DNA of 64,000 bases from Paenibacillus sp. FSL K6-1330 (GCF_037976825.1 NZ_CP150269.1:269001-333000); one strand, 5' to 3'; counted from the stretch's first letter, positions 9,296 through 17,936 are shown. The notes: a model not told the origin generated them from the letters alone. Program-made: numbers and translations.

Positions 9296-9390
9296 AGAAG
9301 CTGCTCTTTAAAGGAGTGGAGCAGAAGCAAGCCTGTAAAAGATTGGGGTCTAACAAGTAAGCGCTTTTATTTAAAAGGGAGGGTTACAGG

Positions 9391-11034
9391 ATGTTGATGA
9401 ACAAAGCTTTTGGCAAGAAAGGACTTACGCTGATTACGGCACTGATGGCAGTTGTGCTGGTTGTGAGCGGCTGCGGCGGATCAGGCGGCAATTCCGGCTC
9501 CAAGAAGGAAAATTGGGTTTCGATCGAGGGTCGTTATACACCGGATCCCGAGACGCCGGCTTGGCAGCTGGATAAAAAAGAAGAGACGACCGAGCTGACT
9601 TGGTACGTGAATGCGGACTGGTGGAACACGGATTTTGGCAAGGACGTTGTAACCAAGAAGATTAAGGAAGACCTGAACATCAATATCAAATTCATCACGG
9701 GTGACGACACCAAGCTGAATACGTTTTTTGCCGGTGGGGAGATGCCGGATCTGATCACGACGTTTGACTCCAACTCCCCGGTCGTGCAGAAGGCGGCGAC
9801 ATGGGCGCTGCCGCTGAACGATCTTGCCGAGAAATATGATCCATACTTCAATAAGGTAGCGGCGCAGGATACGCTCAACTGGTTCCAACTGAAGGATGGC
9901 AAAACCTACGGATATCCGAACTACTCCAATACGCAGGAAGACTATGACAGCGGTAACATTCCGGCCAAAACGGCATTTATTATCCGCAAGGATGTTTACG
10001 AAGCGTTAGGTAAGCCTGTTATGGGAACGCCGGAAGAGTTCCAGGCCGTTCTCGCTGATATCAAGAAGCAATTTCCTGCTCTGATTCCACTCGGCTTCAA
10101 CTCCATTGGTGAAGGAACGGGCTCGCTTGGCGACGTGCTGCAGGATTTCATCGGCGTGCCGTTGGAGGAGAATGGCGGTTTCTATAACCGTAACCTGGAT
10201 GAAGATTATCTGACTTGGGTGAAAGCGTTCAATACCGTGTACCGGGACGGCGCGATTAGCGATGACAGTTTTGCCGATGACGGAACGGCTTTTGAAGAGA
10301 AGGTTAAAGCAGGCAAATACGCAACGATTATGCTAGACGGTACGCCGCAGCAGGGCGGTAACCTGCAAAGCTTCTACAGCAACAATAAAGGGAAAGAGTA
10401 CATTGCAATTGACGGGCCGCAAAGCACGGCAGGGCGTAAGCCGATGTTGAATCAATCCGGCATCACCGGCTGGATGATTAGCTTCATTACGAAAAAAAAT
10501 GCAGATCCTGCCAAGTCCATTCAGCTGTTCACGTACCTGCTAAGCGAAGAAGGACAAATGCTGATGAACTATGGCATCGAAGGCGAGACCTACCAAGTGA
10601 ATGCGGACGGAACGGTTGAGTTCCTCCCTGCCGTGAAGGATCTTCAGATGAACAATCCGGATACGTTCAAGAAGGATTACCGCATGGGCGAATTCATGTT
10701 CTTCGGGCATGACCGCCATAAAGCGCTGAGCGGGGATGCTTTCCCGGATGCGATCAAGCAAATGCAGGAATGGGGAAAAGGCAAGCTGACGCCGCACTTT
10801 ATTTTGGAGAATATCAACCCGGATCAGGGAACGCCGGAAGCGCGCTCTCTGACAGCCATCAATACAAAATGGAACTCCACGCTTGTCAGCATGATTCGTT
10901 CCAAGGATGATGCAGCCTACAACAACCTCTTAAACGAATACAAAAAGTTCCTGGACGATAACAACTGGGATAAAATCGTCGAAGTCCGCAATGAGAAGAT
11001 GAAGGCGAACAAAGAGAAGCTGGGCCTGAAATGA
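9391..11034 (+). CDS. Extracellular sugar-binding lipoprotein (LplA/YtcQ type)
   Basis: The 547-residue solute-binding protein of family 1 has a signal peptide ending in the lipobox VVSGC, so the mature protein is anchored through the Cys near residue 29. The mature part is the usual two-lobed fold, with 'AGGEMPDLITTF' near the front and a long C-terminal lobe. The length is typical of the large LplA-like group that binds oligosaccharides. AAAGGGAGGG lies 8 bp before the ATG. It delivers substrate to the two permeases upstream. A following glycosidase without a signal peptide suggests that the imported ligand is an oligosaccharide cut in the cytoplasm. Confidence 0.94.
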   Translation: MLMNKAFGKKGLTLITALMAVVLVVSGCGGSGGNSGSKKENWVSIEGRYTPDPETPAWQLDKKEETTELTWYVNADWWNTDFGKDVVTKKIKEDLNINIKFITGDDTKLNTFFAGGEMPDLITTFDSNSPVVQKAATWALPLNDLAEKYDPYFNKVAAQDTLNWFQLKDGKTYGYPNYSNTQEDYDSGNIPAKTAFIIRKDVYEALGKPVMGTPEEFQAVLADIKKQFPALIPLGFNSIGEGTGSLGDVLQDFIGVPLEENGGFYNRNLDEDYLTWVKAFNTVYRDGAISDDSFADDGTAFEEKVKAGKYATIMLDGTPQQGGNLQSFYSNNKGKEYIAIDGPQSTAGRKPMLNQSGITGWMISFITKKNADPAKSIQLFTYLLSEEGQMLMNYGIEGETYQVNADGTVEFLPAVKDLQMNNPDTFKKDYRMGEFMFFGHDRHKALSGDAFPDAIKQMQEWGKGKLTPHFILENINPDQGTPEARSLTAINTKWNSTLVSMIRSKDDAAYNNLLNEYKKFLDDNNWDKIVEVRNEKMKANKEKLGLK

Positions 11035-11053
11035 GTTAACGTTTATGGATGGG

Positions 11054-11087
11054 AGAGCCCCTTTCTTGACAGGGAAGGGGCTCTTTC
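11054..11087 (+). terminator. Intrinsic terminator after the binding lipoprotein
   Basis: AGAGCCCC (11054-11061) pairs with GGGGCTCT (11077-11084), with further CTTTC/GGGAA pairing and a short T-run. It may reduce read-through into the GH30 gene. Confidence 0.75.
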
Positions 11088-11155
11088 CAAGTTAACTTTC
11101 AAATAGGGCGGGATAGGAAAGCCAGAAGACCATAAGAAACCTGGAGGGAAACAGC

Positions 11156-12496
11156 ATGCTGAACATGACCATCTACCAGTCAAACGGGGAAGAGGAATTA
11201 TTCGTTAGGAAAGACAAGGAGCAGCTAGCTCCCGGAACTTCGGACGCGCAGCATACGGTTGTTATCGATGAGGAGCAGACGTTTCAGGAGATGGACGGCT
11301 TCGGCGCGTCCTTCACGGACTCCGCTGCTTATCTGATCCATCAAGTGCTGGAGACGAAGCAGCGTTCGGAGCTCATGACACGATTGTTCGATCCGAACGA
11401 AGGTATCGGGTTATCCGTACTCCGCCAACCGATGGGCGCATCCGATTACGCGCGAGACTTCTACAGCTACAATGATATGCCTGAGGGCCAAACGGATGTG
11501 GAACTGAATCAGTTCTCCATTGCGCATGACGAGGAAGATATCATTCCTCTCCTGAAGGAAGCGCTGCGGTTGAACCCGGATGTCAAGCTAATGGGTTCCC
11601 CATGGAGTCCGCCAGGCTGGATGAAAACGAGCGGGTCGATGATCGGCGGAGAGCTGAAACTTGAATACTATGCGGTGTATGCTAATTATTTTGTACGTTA
11701 CATTCAGGGGTATGAAGCCAACGGGCTGCCGATTTATGCGATCACGCCGCAAAATGAGGCATTGTATTCGCCAGGACATTACCCCGGCATGATCATGCTG
11801 CCCGAGGCGCAAAGCGATTTCATCAAGAACCATCTGAAGCCGCAATTCGTTAAGAACGGCATTGATACAAAAATCCTTTGTTATGACCATAACTGGGACA
11901 AGCCGGACTACCCGCTGACCGTTTTTGAGCAAGCGGGTGACGCCGTGGATGGTGTCGCTTGGCACTGGTACGGCGGCAAGCCGTCGGCCCAATCCGAAGT
12001 GTTCGATGCATTTCCGGGGAAAGAGGTTCATTTCACGGAAGGATCAGGCGGGGAGTGGATTCCGCCGTTCGAGCAGGCCTTCTCCAATGTGATGCGAACC
12101 GGAATCGAGATACTCCGCAATCACAGCAAGTCTTATGTGCTGTGGAACATGGCGCTGGACGAGAAGAACGGACCTGCCGTGCCGGGCTTTGGCAAAAGCA
12201 CCTGCCGCGGCATTGTGACGGTGAATCAGCAAACGAAGGAGCTTACCTATACGCTGGATTTCTATGCACTGGCGCATTTTAGCAAGGTGATCCGTCCGAA
12301 AGCGGTTCGTATTGCTTCTACCAGCGATGAGTCCATCCGTTCGGTAGCATTCAAGAATACGGACGGTTCGATTGCCGTCGTTATGTTTAACGACAGCGAG
12401 CAAGAGGAGAATGCTGCACTGCATATGCAGGGAACGGAGCGGCTTAACCTCCGCCTTGCACCGAAAAGTGCCGTGTCCGTTTTAATAGAGGAGTAA
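11156..12496 (+). CDS. Glycoside hydrolase family 30 (glucosylceramidase/beta-1,6-glucanase type), cytoplasmic
   Basis: This 446-residue GH30 enzyme has a (beta/alpha)8 barrel followed by a short beta-sandwich. The acid/base Glu is E201 in 'TPQNEALYS' and the nucleophile is E295 in 'VHFTEGS'. Other family marks are 'MDGFGASFTDSAAYL' and 'GSPWSPPGWMKTSG'. There is no signal peptide, so it works inside the cell on imported material. GH30 members of this type cleave beta-1,6-glucan, beta-glucosyl or related linkages. A gentio-oligosaccharide or other beta-linked oligosaccharide is the reasonable guess here, but the sequence does not fix the substrate. CTGGAGGG lies 7 bp before the ATG. It follows the transporter after a terminator. 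Confidence 0.93.
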   Translation: MLNMTIYQSNGEEELFVRKDKEQLAPGTSDAQHTVVIDEEQTFQEMDGFGASFTDSAAYLIHQVLETKQRSELMTRLFDPNEGIGLSVLRQPMGASDYARDFYSYNDMPEGQTDVELNQFSIAHDEEDIIPLLKEALRLNPDVKLMGSPWSPPGWMKTSGSMIGGELKLEYYAVYANYFVRYIQGYEANGLPIYAITPQNEALYSPGHYPGMIMLPEAQSDFIKNHLKPQFVKNGIDTKILCYDHNWDKPDYPLTVFEQAGDAVDGVAWHWYGGKPSAQSEVFDAFPGKEVHFTEGSGGEWIPPFEQAFSNVMRTGIEILRNHSKSYVLWNMALDEKNGPAVPGFGKSTCRGIVTVNQQTKELTYTLDFYALAHFSKVIRPKAVRIASTSDESIRSVAFKNTDGSIAVVMFNDSEQEENAALHMQGTERLNLRLAPKSAVSVLIEE

Positions 12497-12532
12497 TTCT
12501 GAGGCAACAGTTCATAGATTTAGACAAGATAA

Positions 12533-12604
12533 GGCACCTTTGTCGGCGCCGTTAGCCCTTTCGGTTGATGGTTGCCTCGGCGTAGGTGTCTTTTCATATA
12601 TAGA
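12533..12604 (+). terminator. Probable terminator after the GH30 gene, with a competing stem
   Basis: GGCACCT (12533-12539) pairs with AGGTGTC (12594-12600), and CGCC (12547-12550) with GGCG (12589-12592), followed by four T. A second pair, GAGGCAAC (12501-12508) and GTTGCCTC (12581-12588), crosses this stem, so the two cannot form as a simple nest. Confidence 0.5.
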
Positions 12605-12678
12605 GTTGGTTATTTCATATAGAAACGGTAGAATAATAACAAGAATAAGGTTTACCAAAGAAAATACAGGTGACAATC

Positions 12679-14391
12679 ATGACCATTAAAACGTTATTTA
12701 TTGCTCCGTATCCCGCTATGAGCCATTTAATAGAAGAATGCCGGAAGGAAGAGCCGGAGCTGGAAGTCCGAGTCGAGGTCGGCAATTTACTAGAAGCGGT
12801 TCCTCTGGCAAAAGAAGGCGAACGCCTGGGATATGACGTGATCATTAGCCGGGGCGGTACGGCCAAGCTGATCGAGCCCGAGGTGGGCATTCCCGTTATC
12901 GATGTCCATGTTTCAGGCTATGACATGCTGCGCGTGCTCACCTTGGCCAATCATTTTCCAGGCAAAAAAGCCATTGTGGGCTTCTCCAATATTACGCTCG
13001 GAGCCAAAGCCATTACCGATGTGCTGGATATCGAGGTGGATGTGTTCACGGTAGAGAAGGCGCAAGAGGTGGACCGGCTGCTGGAGGATCTGAAGGCGAA
13101 GGGCTTCGAATTAATCATGGGCGATGTGGTGACGATGGAGGCAGCCGCCAAGCACCACTTGGAAGGGATTCTGATCCAATCCGGGCGCGAGGCCATTTTC
13201 GATGCGTTTCAAAAGGCCAAGTCGGCGTTTCGGTTACATGAACGGACGCAGTGGGAAATATCCTTTCTGCAAACACTGCTGGAGGAAACGGCCGCGAACC
13301 TTACCGTATTGGATGCTGAGGGAGAGGTTGTATATGAACAGTGGCCGGATTTCGGTTCCTGTCCGCTCCCTGTGGAAGCCTTACAAGCCGATCTTCGGCT
13401 AAACCGGGAGGCGGAGGCCTCCATCCTGATACATGAAAACGGAACCCGGAAGCTTAAACAGAAAAGGACGCTGAAAGTGATACAGGGAAAACGGTACTAC
13501 CTGTACACTTTTTCCGAGGTGAAGCAGAATGGGGAGGCCGCAGGCTATCATGTCGAGGCGATCACCCAATTGCCGATGTTGATTTCGCAAAGCGAAGCGA
13601 TGCACGGTTGCCTGCAGCGGATCGAGGATCTACTGGACAGCCGCATCCTGATTCTCATCGGTGAAGCCGGAACAGGCAAGCAGCTGCTCTCCCGGTATAT
13701 TCATTACCGCAAGAACGAAGGCCAGGGCTTGTATGTCCGGCTTACCGCAAAGCAGGCCATGGCCTTGTCGGGAAAAGACGAAGAAGAAGCTTGGGACAAC
13801 GATATCCGCACGCTCTACATCCATGGATTGGAAACGATCGCTCCACAAGAAATGACGAATTTGAAGCCGTGGATGAACGAGATGAAAGACCGGGGGTTCA
13901 CGATCATCCTCTCGCTGGAAAAGGATGATTCGAATTATCATCCACTCCTGCTGGACGAGGAGGCGGCAAGAATCGCCGTGCCGGCTCTGCGTGAGCGCAG
14001 GGAGGACATCAAGCCGCTGGTGACTTATTATATTGCGTCCTATCATGGAACGTTAGGGACTTCACCAATCAAGATCAAGGATGAAGCGATTCTCCTGCTG
14101 ACCCAGTACGATTGGCCGGGCAACGTGTCGGAACTGAAAATCCTGCTCCAGGACGCAGTGACGGAGGAGAAGGGCTACGTGATCGGCAAGCCACTCATTT
14201 CCCGGCTTCTAGCCAAGAAGGAAGAACATCCGTCAGCTGCGATGGGCCCTGAGTTTCTTCGCGGTACGCTGGATGAGATCGAGAAGAGGATTATCGACGC
14301 GATTATGGAGGAAGAACAATTTAATCAGACGAAGGTTGCGGAACGGCTCGGAATCAACCGTTCGACCCTGTGGAGAAAGCTGAAACAATAG
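12679..14391 (+). CDS. PrpR-N-domain regulator with degenerate AAA+ domain and Fis HTH
   Basis: The 570-residue regulator has three parts. An N-terminal PrpR_N-like sensor (about residues 1-190) includes 'GYDVIISRGGTAKLIE' and 'GFSNITLGAKAITDVL'. An AAA+ region has GEAGTGK at 328-334 and a well-kept end ('PALRERREDIKPLV', 'YDWPGNVSEL'). A Fis-type HTH lies at the C-terminus ('TKVAERLGINRSTLWRKL'). The sigma-54 contact motif GAFTGA is absent, and the Walker B region reads LYIHGLETI instead of a D-E pair. It therefore probably does not drive sigma-54 open-complex formation. ATG 12679 is preferred over GTG 12670 because AGGTG lies 6 bp before it. It stands ahead of the acid-sugar genes and probably senses their substrate or an intermediate. 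Confidence 0.85.
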   Translation: MTIKTLFIAPYPAMSHLIEECRKEEPELEVRVEVGNLLEAVPLAKEGERLGYDVIISRGGTAKLIEPEVGIPVIDVHVSGYDMLRVLTLANHFPGKKAIVGFSNITLGAKAITDVLDIEVDVFTVEKAQEVDRLLEDLKAKGFELIMGDVVTMEAAAKHHLEGILIQSGREAIFDAFQKAKSAFRLHERTQWEISFLQTLLEETAANLTVLDAEGEVVYEQWPDFGSCPLPVEALQADLRLNREAEASILIHENGTRKLKQKRTLKVIQGKRYYLYTFSEVKQNGEAAGYHVEAITQLPMLISQSEAMHGCLQRIEDLLDSRILILIGEAGTGKQLLSRYIHYRKNEGQGLYVRLTAKQAMALSGKDEEEAWDNDIRTLYIHGLETIAPQEMTNLKPWMNEMKDRGFTIILSLEKDDSNYHPLLLDEEAARIAVPALRERREDIKPLVTYYIASYHGTLGTSPIKIKDEAILLLTQYDWPGNVSELKILLQDAVTEEKGYVIGKPLISRLLAKKEEHPSAAMGPEFLRGTLDEIEKRIIDAIMEEEQFNQTKVAERLGINRSTLWRKLKQ

Positions 14392-14405
14392 TTTCAGCTT
14401 TTTTT
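14376..14405 (+). terminator. Intrinsic terminator overlapping the regulator stop codon
   Basis: AAAGCTGAAAC (14376-14386) and GTTTCAGCTTT (14391-14401) make an 11-bp perfect stem with a 4-base loop and a T-run to 14405. The left arm encodes the last residues and the loop contains most of the TAG stop. It separates the regulator from the kdgT promoter. Confidence 0.88.
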
Positions 14406-14497
14406 GTTTTGCGATCAATAGATCCCTCCGTTTCGGTAGATATTAGGGGAGTAGGAATATATTACAACAAGCTAGAGACAGCGCTGCAATCAATTGT

Positions 14498-14539
14498 TTA
14501 AATTTGCAACAATTAATCCTTAATATGTTGCAAATTTAA
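14498..14539. promoter_or_regulatory. 13-bp perfect dyad, likely binding site of the PrpR-like regulator
   Basis: TTAAATTTGCAAC (14498-14510) and GTTGCAAATTTAA (14527-14539) are perfect inverted repeats separated by 16 bp. The right arm covers the -35 element of the promoter at 14528-14556. The site lies between the regulator gene and the acid-sugar operon. Confidence 0.7.
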
Positions 14540-14556
14540 TTGAATGCACTTACAAT
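14528..14556 (+). promoter_or_regulatory. Sigma-A-type promoter of the acid-sugar operon
   Basis: TTGCAA (14528-14533), a 17-bp spacer and TACAAT (14551-14556) fit a vegetative promoter. I found no clear -24/-12 element (GG and GC 10 bp apart) in this gap. This agrees with the missing GAFTGA motif in the regulator. Confidence 0.6.
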
Positions 14557-14562
14557 TATCCA

Positions 14563-14576
14563 TGCAAGCGATTTCA
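14563..14576 (+). promoter_or_regulatory. Catabolite-responsive element (CcpA site)
   Basis: TGCAAGCGATTTCA matches the cre consensus TGWAANCGNTNWCA at 13 of 14 positions. It begins 7 bp after the -10 box, over the expected transcription start. Bound CcpA there would repress the operon when preferred sugars are present. Confidence 0.6.
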
Positions 14577-14628
14577 AAATGAAATCACTGTTTAATATTG
14601 AAACAATTATTAAAGGGGTGTTACAATA

Positions 14629-15618
14629 ATGAAGATTAAAGCGACGTTGGATCGGATTCCTGGAGGTATGATGGTGGTGCCGTTGCTTATTGCAGCAGTC
14701 ATCAACACCTTTGCACCGGATCTACTCCGGATCGGGAATTTCACGGAGTCTCTATTTGTAAACGGTTCAAGTACATTGATTGCGCTGTTCCTCCTCTGTA
14801 CGGGGGCACAGATTAACGTCAAGTCCTTTGGTGTTTCCGTCGGAAAAGGGGCCACGCTGCTTGTCACGAAGTGGGTGGTCGGCGCAGCGTTCGGTCTGAT
14901 TGCTTACCTGTTTGCCGGAGAGAATGGATTGTGGCTGGGTTTGGCGCCGATTGCCGTCATTGCGGCGATGACCAACAGTAATGGGGGATTGTTCGTAGCC
15001 TTGGTAGGCCAATACGGCAGTAAGGAAGACCGTGCCGCCTATTCACTGCTTGCCCTGAATGACGGACCTTTCCTCACCATGGTTGCGTTATCGATCTTCG
15101 GCGCCATGGGATTCGTGGACGGCATGTTCTCCTTCGTGTCCTTTATCTCCGTTCTTCTTCCGATTATTGTAGGGATGGTGCTGGGTAATCTGGATGAAGA
15201 GATGCGCAAGTTTTTGGACAAAGGCAGCTCCATGCTGATTCCGTTCTTTGCATTTGCGCTCGGAATGGGCATTGACTTCGGAGCGATCGTGGATGGCGGC
15301 TTGTCGGGTATCATTCTTGGATTACTGACGGTTTTTGTTACAGGTACGGCAGGATACTTTGTGTTTAAAGCATTGAAATGGAATCCGATCGTGGGGGCTG
15401 CGGAAGGCTCCACAGCCGGTAATGCCGTGGCTACGCCTGCCGCGATTGGGGTGGCGAATGCATCCTTTGCGGCATTTACCGATATTGCGACGGTGCAGGT
15501 TGCAGCGTCCGTGGTAACGACCGCCATCCTGCTTCCTTTATATGTCGGATTTTTAGTGAAGCGTCTAGAGAAGAAAGGGCACTCATTTGATACAAATACA
15601 GCAGATGCCGAATCATAG
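14629..15618 (+). CDS. KdgT-family permease (2-keto-3-deoxygluconate permease type)
   Basis: This 329-residue membrane protein has about ten hydrophobic segments. It opens with 'IKATLDRIPGGMMVVPLL' and carries 'NSNGGLFVALVGQYG' and 'STAGNAVATPAAIG', all typical of the KdgT family of proton-coupled acid-sugar transporters. AAAGGGGTG lies about 10 bp before the ATG. The first gene after the dyad/cre promoter, it is followed 15 bp later by the kinase. In this setting it more likely carries a four-carbon acid sugar such as D-threonate or erythronate than 2-keto-3-deoxygluconate. That specificity is inferred from the neighbours only. Confidence 0.9.
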   Translation: MKIKATLDRIPGGMMVVPLLIAAVINTFAPDLLRIGNFTESLFVNGSSTLIALFLLCTGAQINVKSFGVSVGKGATLLVTKWVVGAAFGLIAYLFAGENGLWLGLAPIAVIAAMTNSNGGLFVALVGQYGSKEDRAAYSLLALNDGPFLTMVALSIFGAMGFVDGMFSFVSFISVLLPIIVGMVLGNLDEEMRKFLDKGSSMLIPFFAFALGMGIDFGAIVDGGLSGIILGLLTVFVTGTAGYFVFKALKWNPIVGAAEGSTAGNAVATPAAIGVANASFAAFTDIATVQVAASVVTTAILLPLYVGFLVKRLEKKGHSFDTNTADAES

Positions 15619-15633
15619 AAGGTGTGATGAAAT

Positions 15634-16935
15634 GTGATAAAACAAATTGGAATCATCGCGGACGATTTGACCGGTGCGAATGACTCTGGCGTACAATTGG
15701 CGAAGAAGGGACTGGTTTCCACCGTTGTATTCGATCATCGCCATTACCGTCAGGACACCCGTGCCGAAGTGTTGATCGTGGATACGGATAGCAGGGCGAA
15801 ACGCAGCGTGGACGCCTATGAAGCGGCGTACGAAGCCGCTCATTTCCTTGAAGAGCAGGGTTGCCGCCACATCTACAAGAAGCTGGACTCCACCTTGCGC
15901 GGGAATGTTGCAGAGGAACTGCGGGCGGTGCAGAAGGTATTCCAACCGGACTTGGTGCTGATCGCCCCGGCTTTTCCAAAAATGAACCGTACGACGGTAC
16001 AGGGACATCACTATGTTCAAGGTGTACTGATCACCGAGACGGAGTTTGCCAAGGATCCCAAAACGCCCGTCATGGAAAGCTATATCCCGAAGCTGCTGCA
16101 GAAGGAAGGAGAGCCTGAGGCGGTGCTGGTTTCATCAAGTCAAGTGCGACAGCCCGCCGAGCAATTTATGCCATGGCTCCAATCCAAGCTAGCGGAAGGT
16201 CAAACCTGGTTTGTATGCGATAGTGAGACGGAAGCGGATTTGCAGGCGATATCGGCATTATTTTCACAGCTGGACAAGAAGATTCTATGGGCTGGTTCTG
16301 CCGGACTAATCGAATACTTGCCGGAGGCGCTGTCTCTGACTTCCATGGAGAAGGGGAGCCAAGACTGGGCCCAGGCGGATAAGGCGCTGATCGTATCAGG
16401 AAGCTTGTCCCAAACGACCCGGCGACAGCTTCGTGCCGTCGAAGATATGCCTGACTCGTTGATGCTGGAGATCGATCCGGCCGCACTGATTCGTGAAACT
16501 TACGATACAGAGGAGGCCCTGCAGCAAATCGCACAGGATATGGACAAGCGCTACCTGGTCCTGTACGTGGACGCTTCGGAAGAAAACCGCAGACTTGCAA
16601 AAGAAGCAGGGGATGAGCGAGGATTATCTTCAACCGAGGTAAGCGAAGCGATCTCCCTGGGACTCGGAAGAATGACAAAAGCCATTTTACAGGCATACGC
16701 TGAGATCCAGGGGTTGGTATTAACCGGCGGTGATACGGCTAAGGCTATCTGTATCGAACTTGGAATGGGAGAAATGCAGCTGTATTCGGAAGTAGAGCCC
16801 GGCCTGCCGTTCGGAAGGCTTCAGGGCATGGAGAAAGGTTACTGGACCGTCACCAAAGCCGGGGGCTTCGGCAATGATCAATCCCTGGTAGATTCCTTGC
16901 ACTATATAACAAATAAGAAAAAGGTGAGAACATGA
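15634..16935 (+). CDS. dtnK: Four-carbon acid sugar kinase (DUF1537), probable D-threonate/erythronate kinase
   Basis: This 433-residue kinase starts at GTG 15634 after AGAAGGTG. The N-terminal substrate domain opens with 'IGIIADDLTGANDSGVQ', and 'KKLDSTLRGNVAEEL' lies near residue 90. The C-terminal nucleotide-binding domain has 'LVLTGGDTAKAI' and ends near 'KAGGFGND'. DUF1537 enzymes are established as kinases that phosphorylate four-carbon acid sugars. A PdxA2-type dehydrogenase partner marks the D-threonate and D-erythronate pathways (4-phosphate product, then oxidation and decarboxylation to dihydroxyacetone phosphate). The stop overlaps the next start by 4 bp. Which C4 isomer is used cannot be read from the sequence. 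Confidence 0.88.
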   Translation: MIKQIGIIADDLTGANDSGVQLAKKGLVSTVVFDHRHYRQDTRAEVLIVDTDSRAKRSVDAYEAAYEAAHFLEEQGCRHIYKKLDSTLRGNVAEELRAVQKVFQPDLVLIAPAFPKMNRTTVQGHHYVQGVLITETEFAKDPKTPVMESYIPKLLQKEGEPEAVLVSSSQVRQPAEQFMPWLQSKLAEGQTWFVCDSETEADLQAISALFSQLDKKILWAGSAGLIEYLPEALSLTSMEKGSQDWAQADKALIVSGSLSQTTRRQLRAVEDMPDSLMLEIDPAALIRETYDTEEALQQIAQDMDKRYLVLYVDASEENRRLAKEAGDERGLSSTEVSEAISLGLGRMTKAILQAYAEIQGLVLTGGDTAKAICIELGMGEMQLYSEVEPGLPFGRLQGMEKGYWTVTKAGGFGNDQSLVDSLHYITNKKKVRT

Positions 16936-17936
16936 GCCAGCATAAACCGGTTATCGGGATTACAATGGGAGACGCCGCAGGCGTAGGTCCTGAAATTATA
17001 CTCAAGAGCCTCATGAATGAGGAGATGTATCATATTAGTCACCCGGTTGTGATCGGGGACGTGAAGATATTGGAGCGGGCAAAGGCCTTTGTGGGCAGTG
17101 ACTTGGCTATAGAAGTGATTACTGCCGATGAGCTCGAGCAGGTGGACTACCGTTTTGGCACGGTTCATGTGCTTGATCTGGATCTGCTCCCAGCGGACTT
17201 GCCGATTGGACAAGTTGCTCCGGAAGCTGGACACGCCGCGTTTAAATTTTTGGAGACGGCCATCGAATTGGCGAAGGATCATAAAATTCAGGCTATATGC
17301 ACCGCTCCGCTGAATAAGGAAGCCCTGCATAAAGGGGGCCATAAATATCCGGGCCATACGGAGATTCTGGCGGATTTGACCGGAACGACGGACTACTCCA
17401 TGATGCTGTCTGCACCGAATCTGAAGGTCATTCACGTTACGACGCATGTTGGCATCATCGACGCTGTCCGTTCGATAAACCCGGAGCGCGTATACCATGT
17501 CATTAAGCTTGCTCATGAGACACTGCAGAAGTCCGGCATCGCCGCTCCGCGGATTGCCGTTTGCGGAATCAATCCTCACGCCGGCGAGAACGGATTGTTC
17601 GGATATGGCGAAGAGGAAGAGAAAGTCATACCTGGCGTCGAGAAGGCACAGGCGGAAGGAATCCAGGTCGTAGGCCCGCTGCCGGCCGATACGCTGTTCT
17701 TCCGGACGGTTCGCGGTGACTTTGACATCGTAGTGGCTATGTATCACGATCAGGGGCATGGTCCCGTCAAAGTGCTTGGCTTGGATGCAGGCGTCAACAT
17801 TACCGTTGGCCTTCCGATTATCCGCACCAGCGTCGATCACGGAACGGCGTTCGACATTGCCGGTCAAGGCATCGCCGACGAGAAAAGCTTGATGGAAGCG
17901 ATCCGTCAGGCGGCGGAGCTGGCGCCTAAAGTCTAA
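16932..17936 (+). CDS. pdxA2: PdxA2-type 4-phospho-threonate dehydrogenase
   Basis: This 334-residue member of the PdxA family has 'IGITMGDAAGVGPEIILKSL' at the front, the metal-binding histidines in 'YPGHTEILADLTG' and 'MYHDQGHGPVKVLG', and 'TSVDHGTAFDIAGQG' near the end. PdxA proper makes pyridoxine. The PdxA2 branch, found beside DUF1537 kinases, oxidises D-threonate or D-erythronate 4-phosphate, and the product decarboxylates to dihydroxyacetone phosphate. The 4-bp overlap with the kinase and the acid-sugar permease upstream favour the catabolic role. A pyridoxine role is unlikely but not excluded. Confidence 0.88.
   Translation: MSQHKPVIGITMGDAAGVGPEIILKSLMNEEMYHISHPVVIGDVKILERAKAFVGSDLAIEVITADELEQVDYRFGTVHVLDLDLLPADLPIGQVAPEAGHAAFKFLETAIELAKDHKIQAICTAPLNKEALHKGGHKYPGHTEILADLTGTTDYSMMLSAPNLKVIHVTTHVGIIDAVRSINPERVYHVIKLAHETLQKSGIAAPRIAVCGINPHAGENGLFGYGEEEEKVIPGVEKAQAEGIQVVGPLPADTLFFRTVRGDFDIVVAMYHDQGHGPVKVLGLDAGVNITVGLPIIRTSVDHGTAFDIAGQGIADEKSLMEAIRQAAELAPKV

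Noticed and set aside
9356..9369. AGTAAGCGCTTTTA as a cre site before the binding lipoprotein
   Set aside because: It matches 12 of 14 positions but lies between coupled genes with no clear promoter, so it is not listed as a feature.
12679..14391. Propionate-catabolism regulator PrpR
   Set aside because: The sensor domain is PrpR-like, but no methylcitrate genes are near; the neighbours are acid-sugar genes.
14392..14628. Sigma-54 (-24/-12) promoter for the acid-sugar operon
   Set aside because: No GG/GC pair with the right spacing was found, while a good sigma-A promoter is present.
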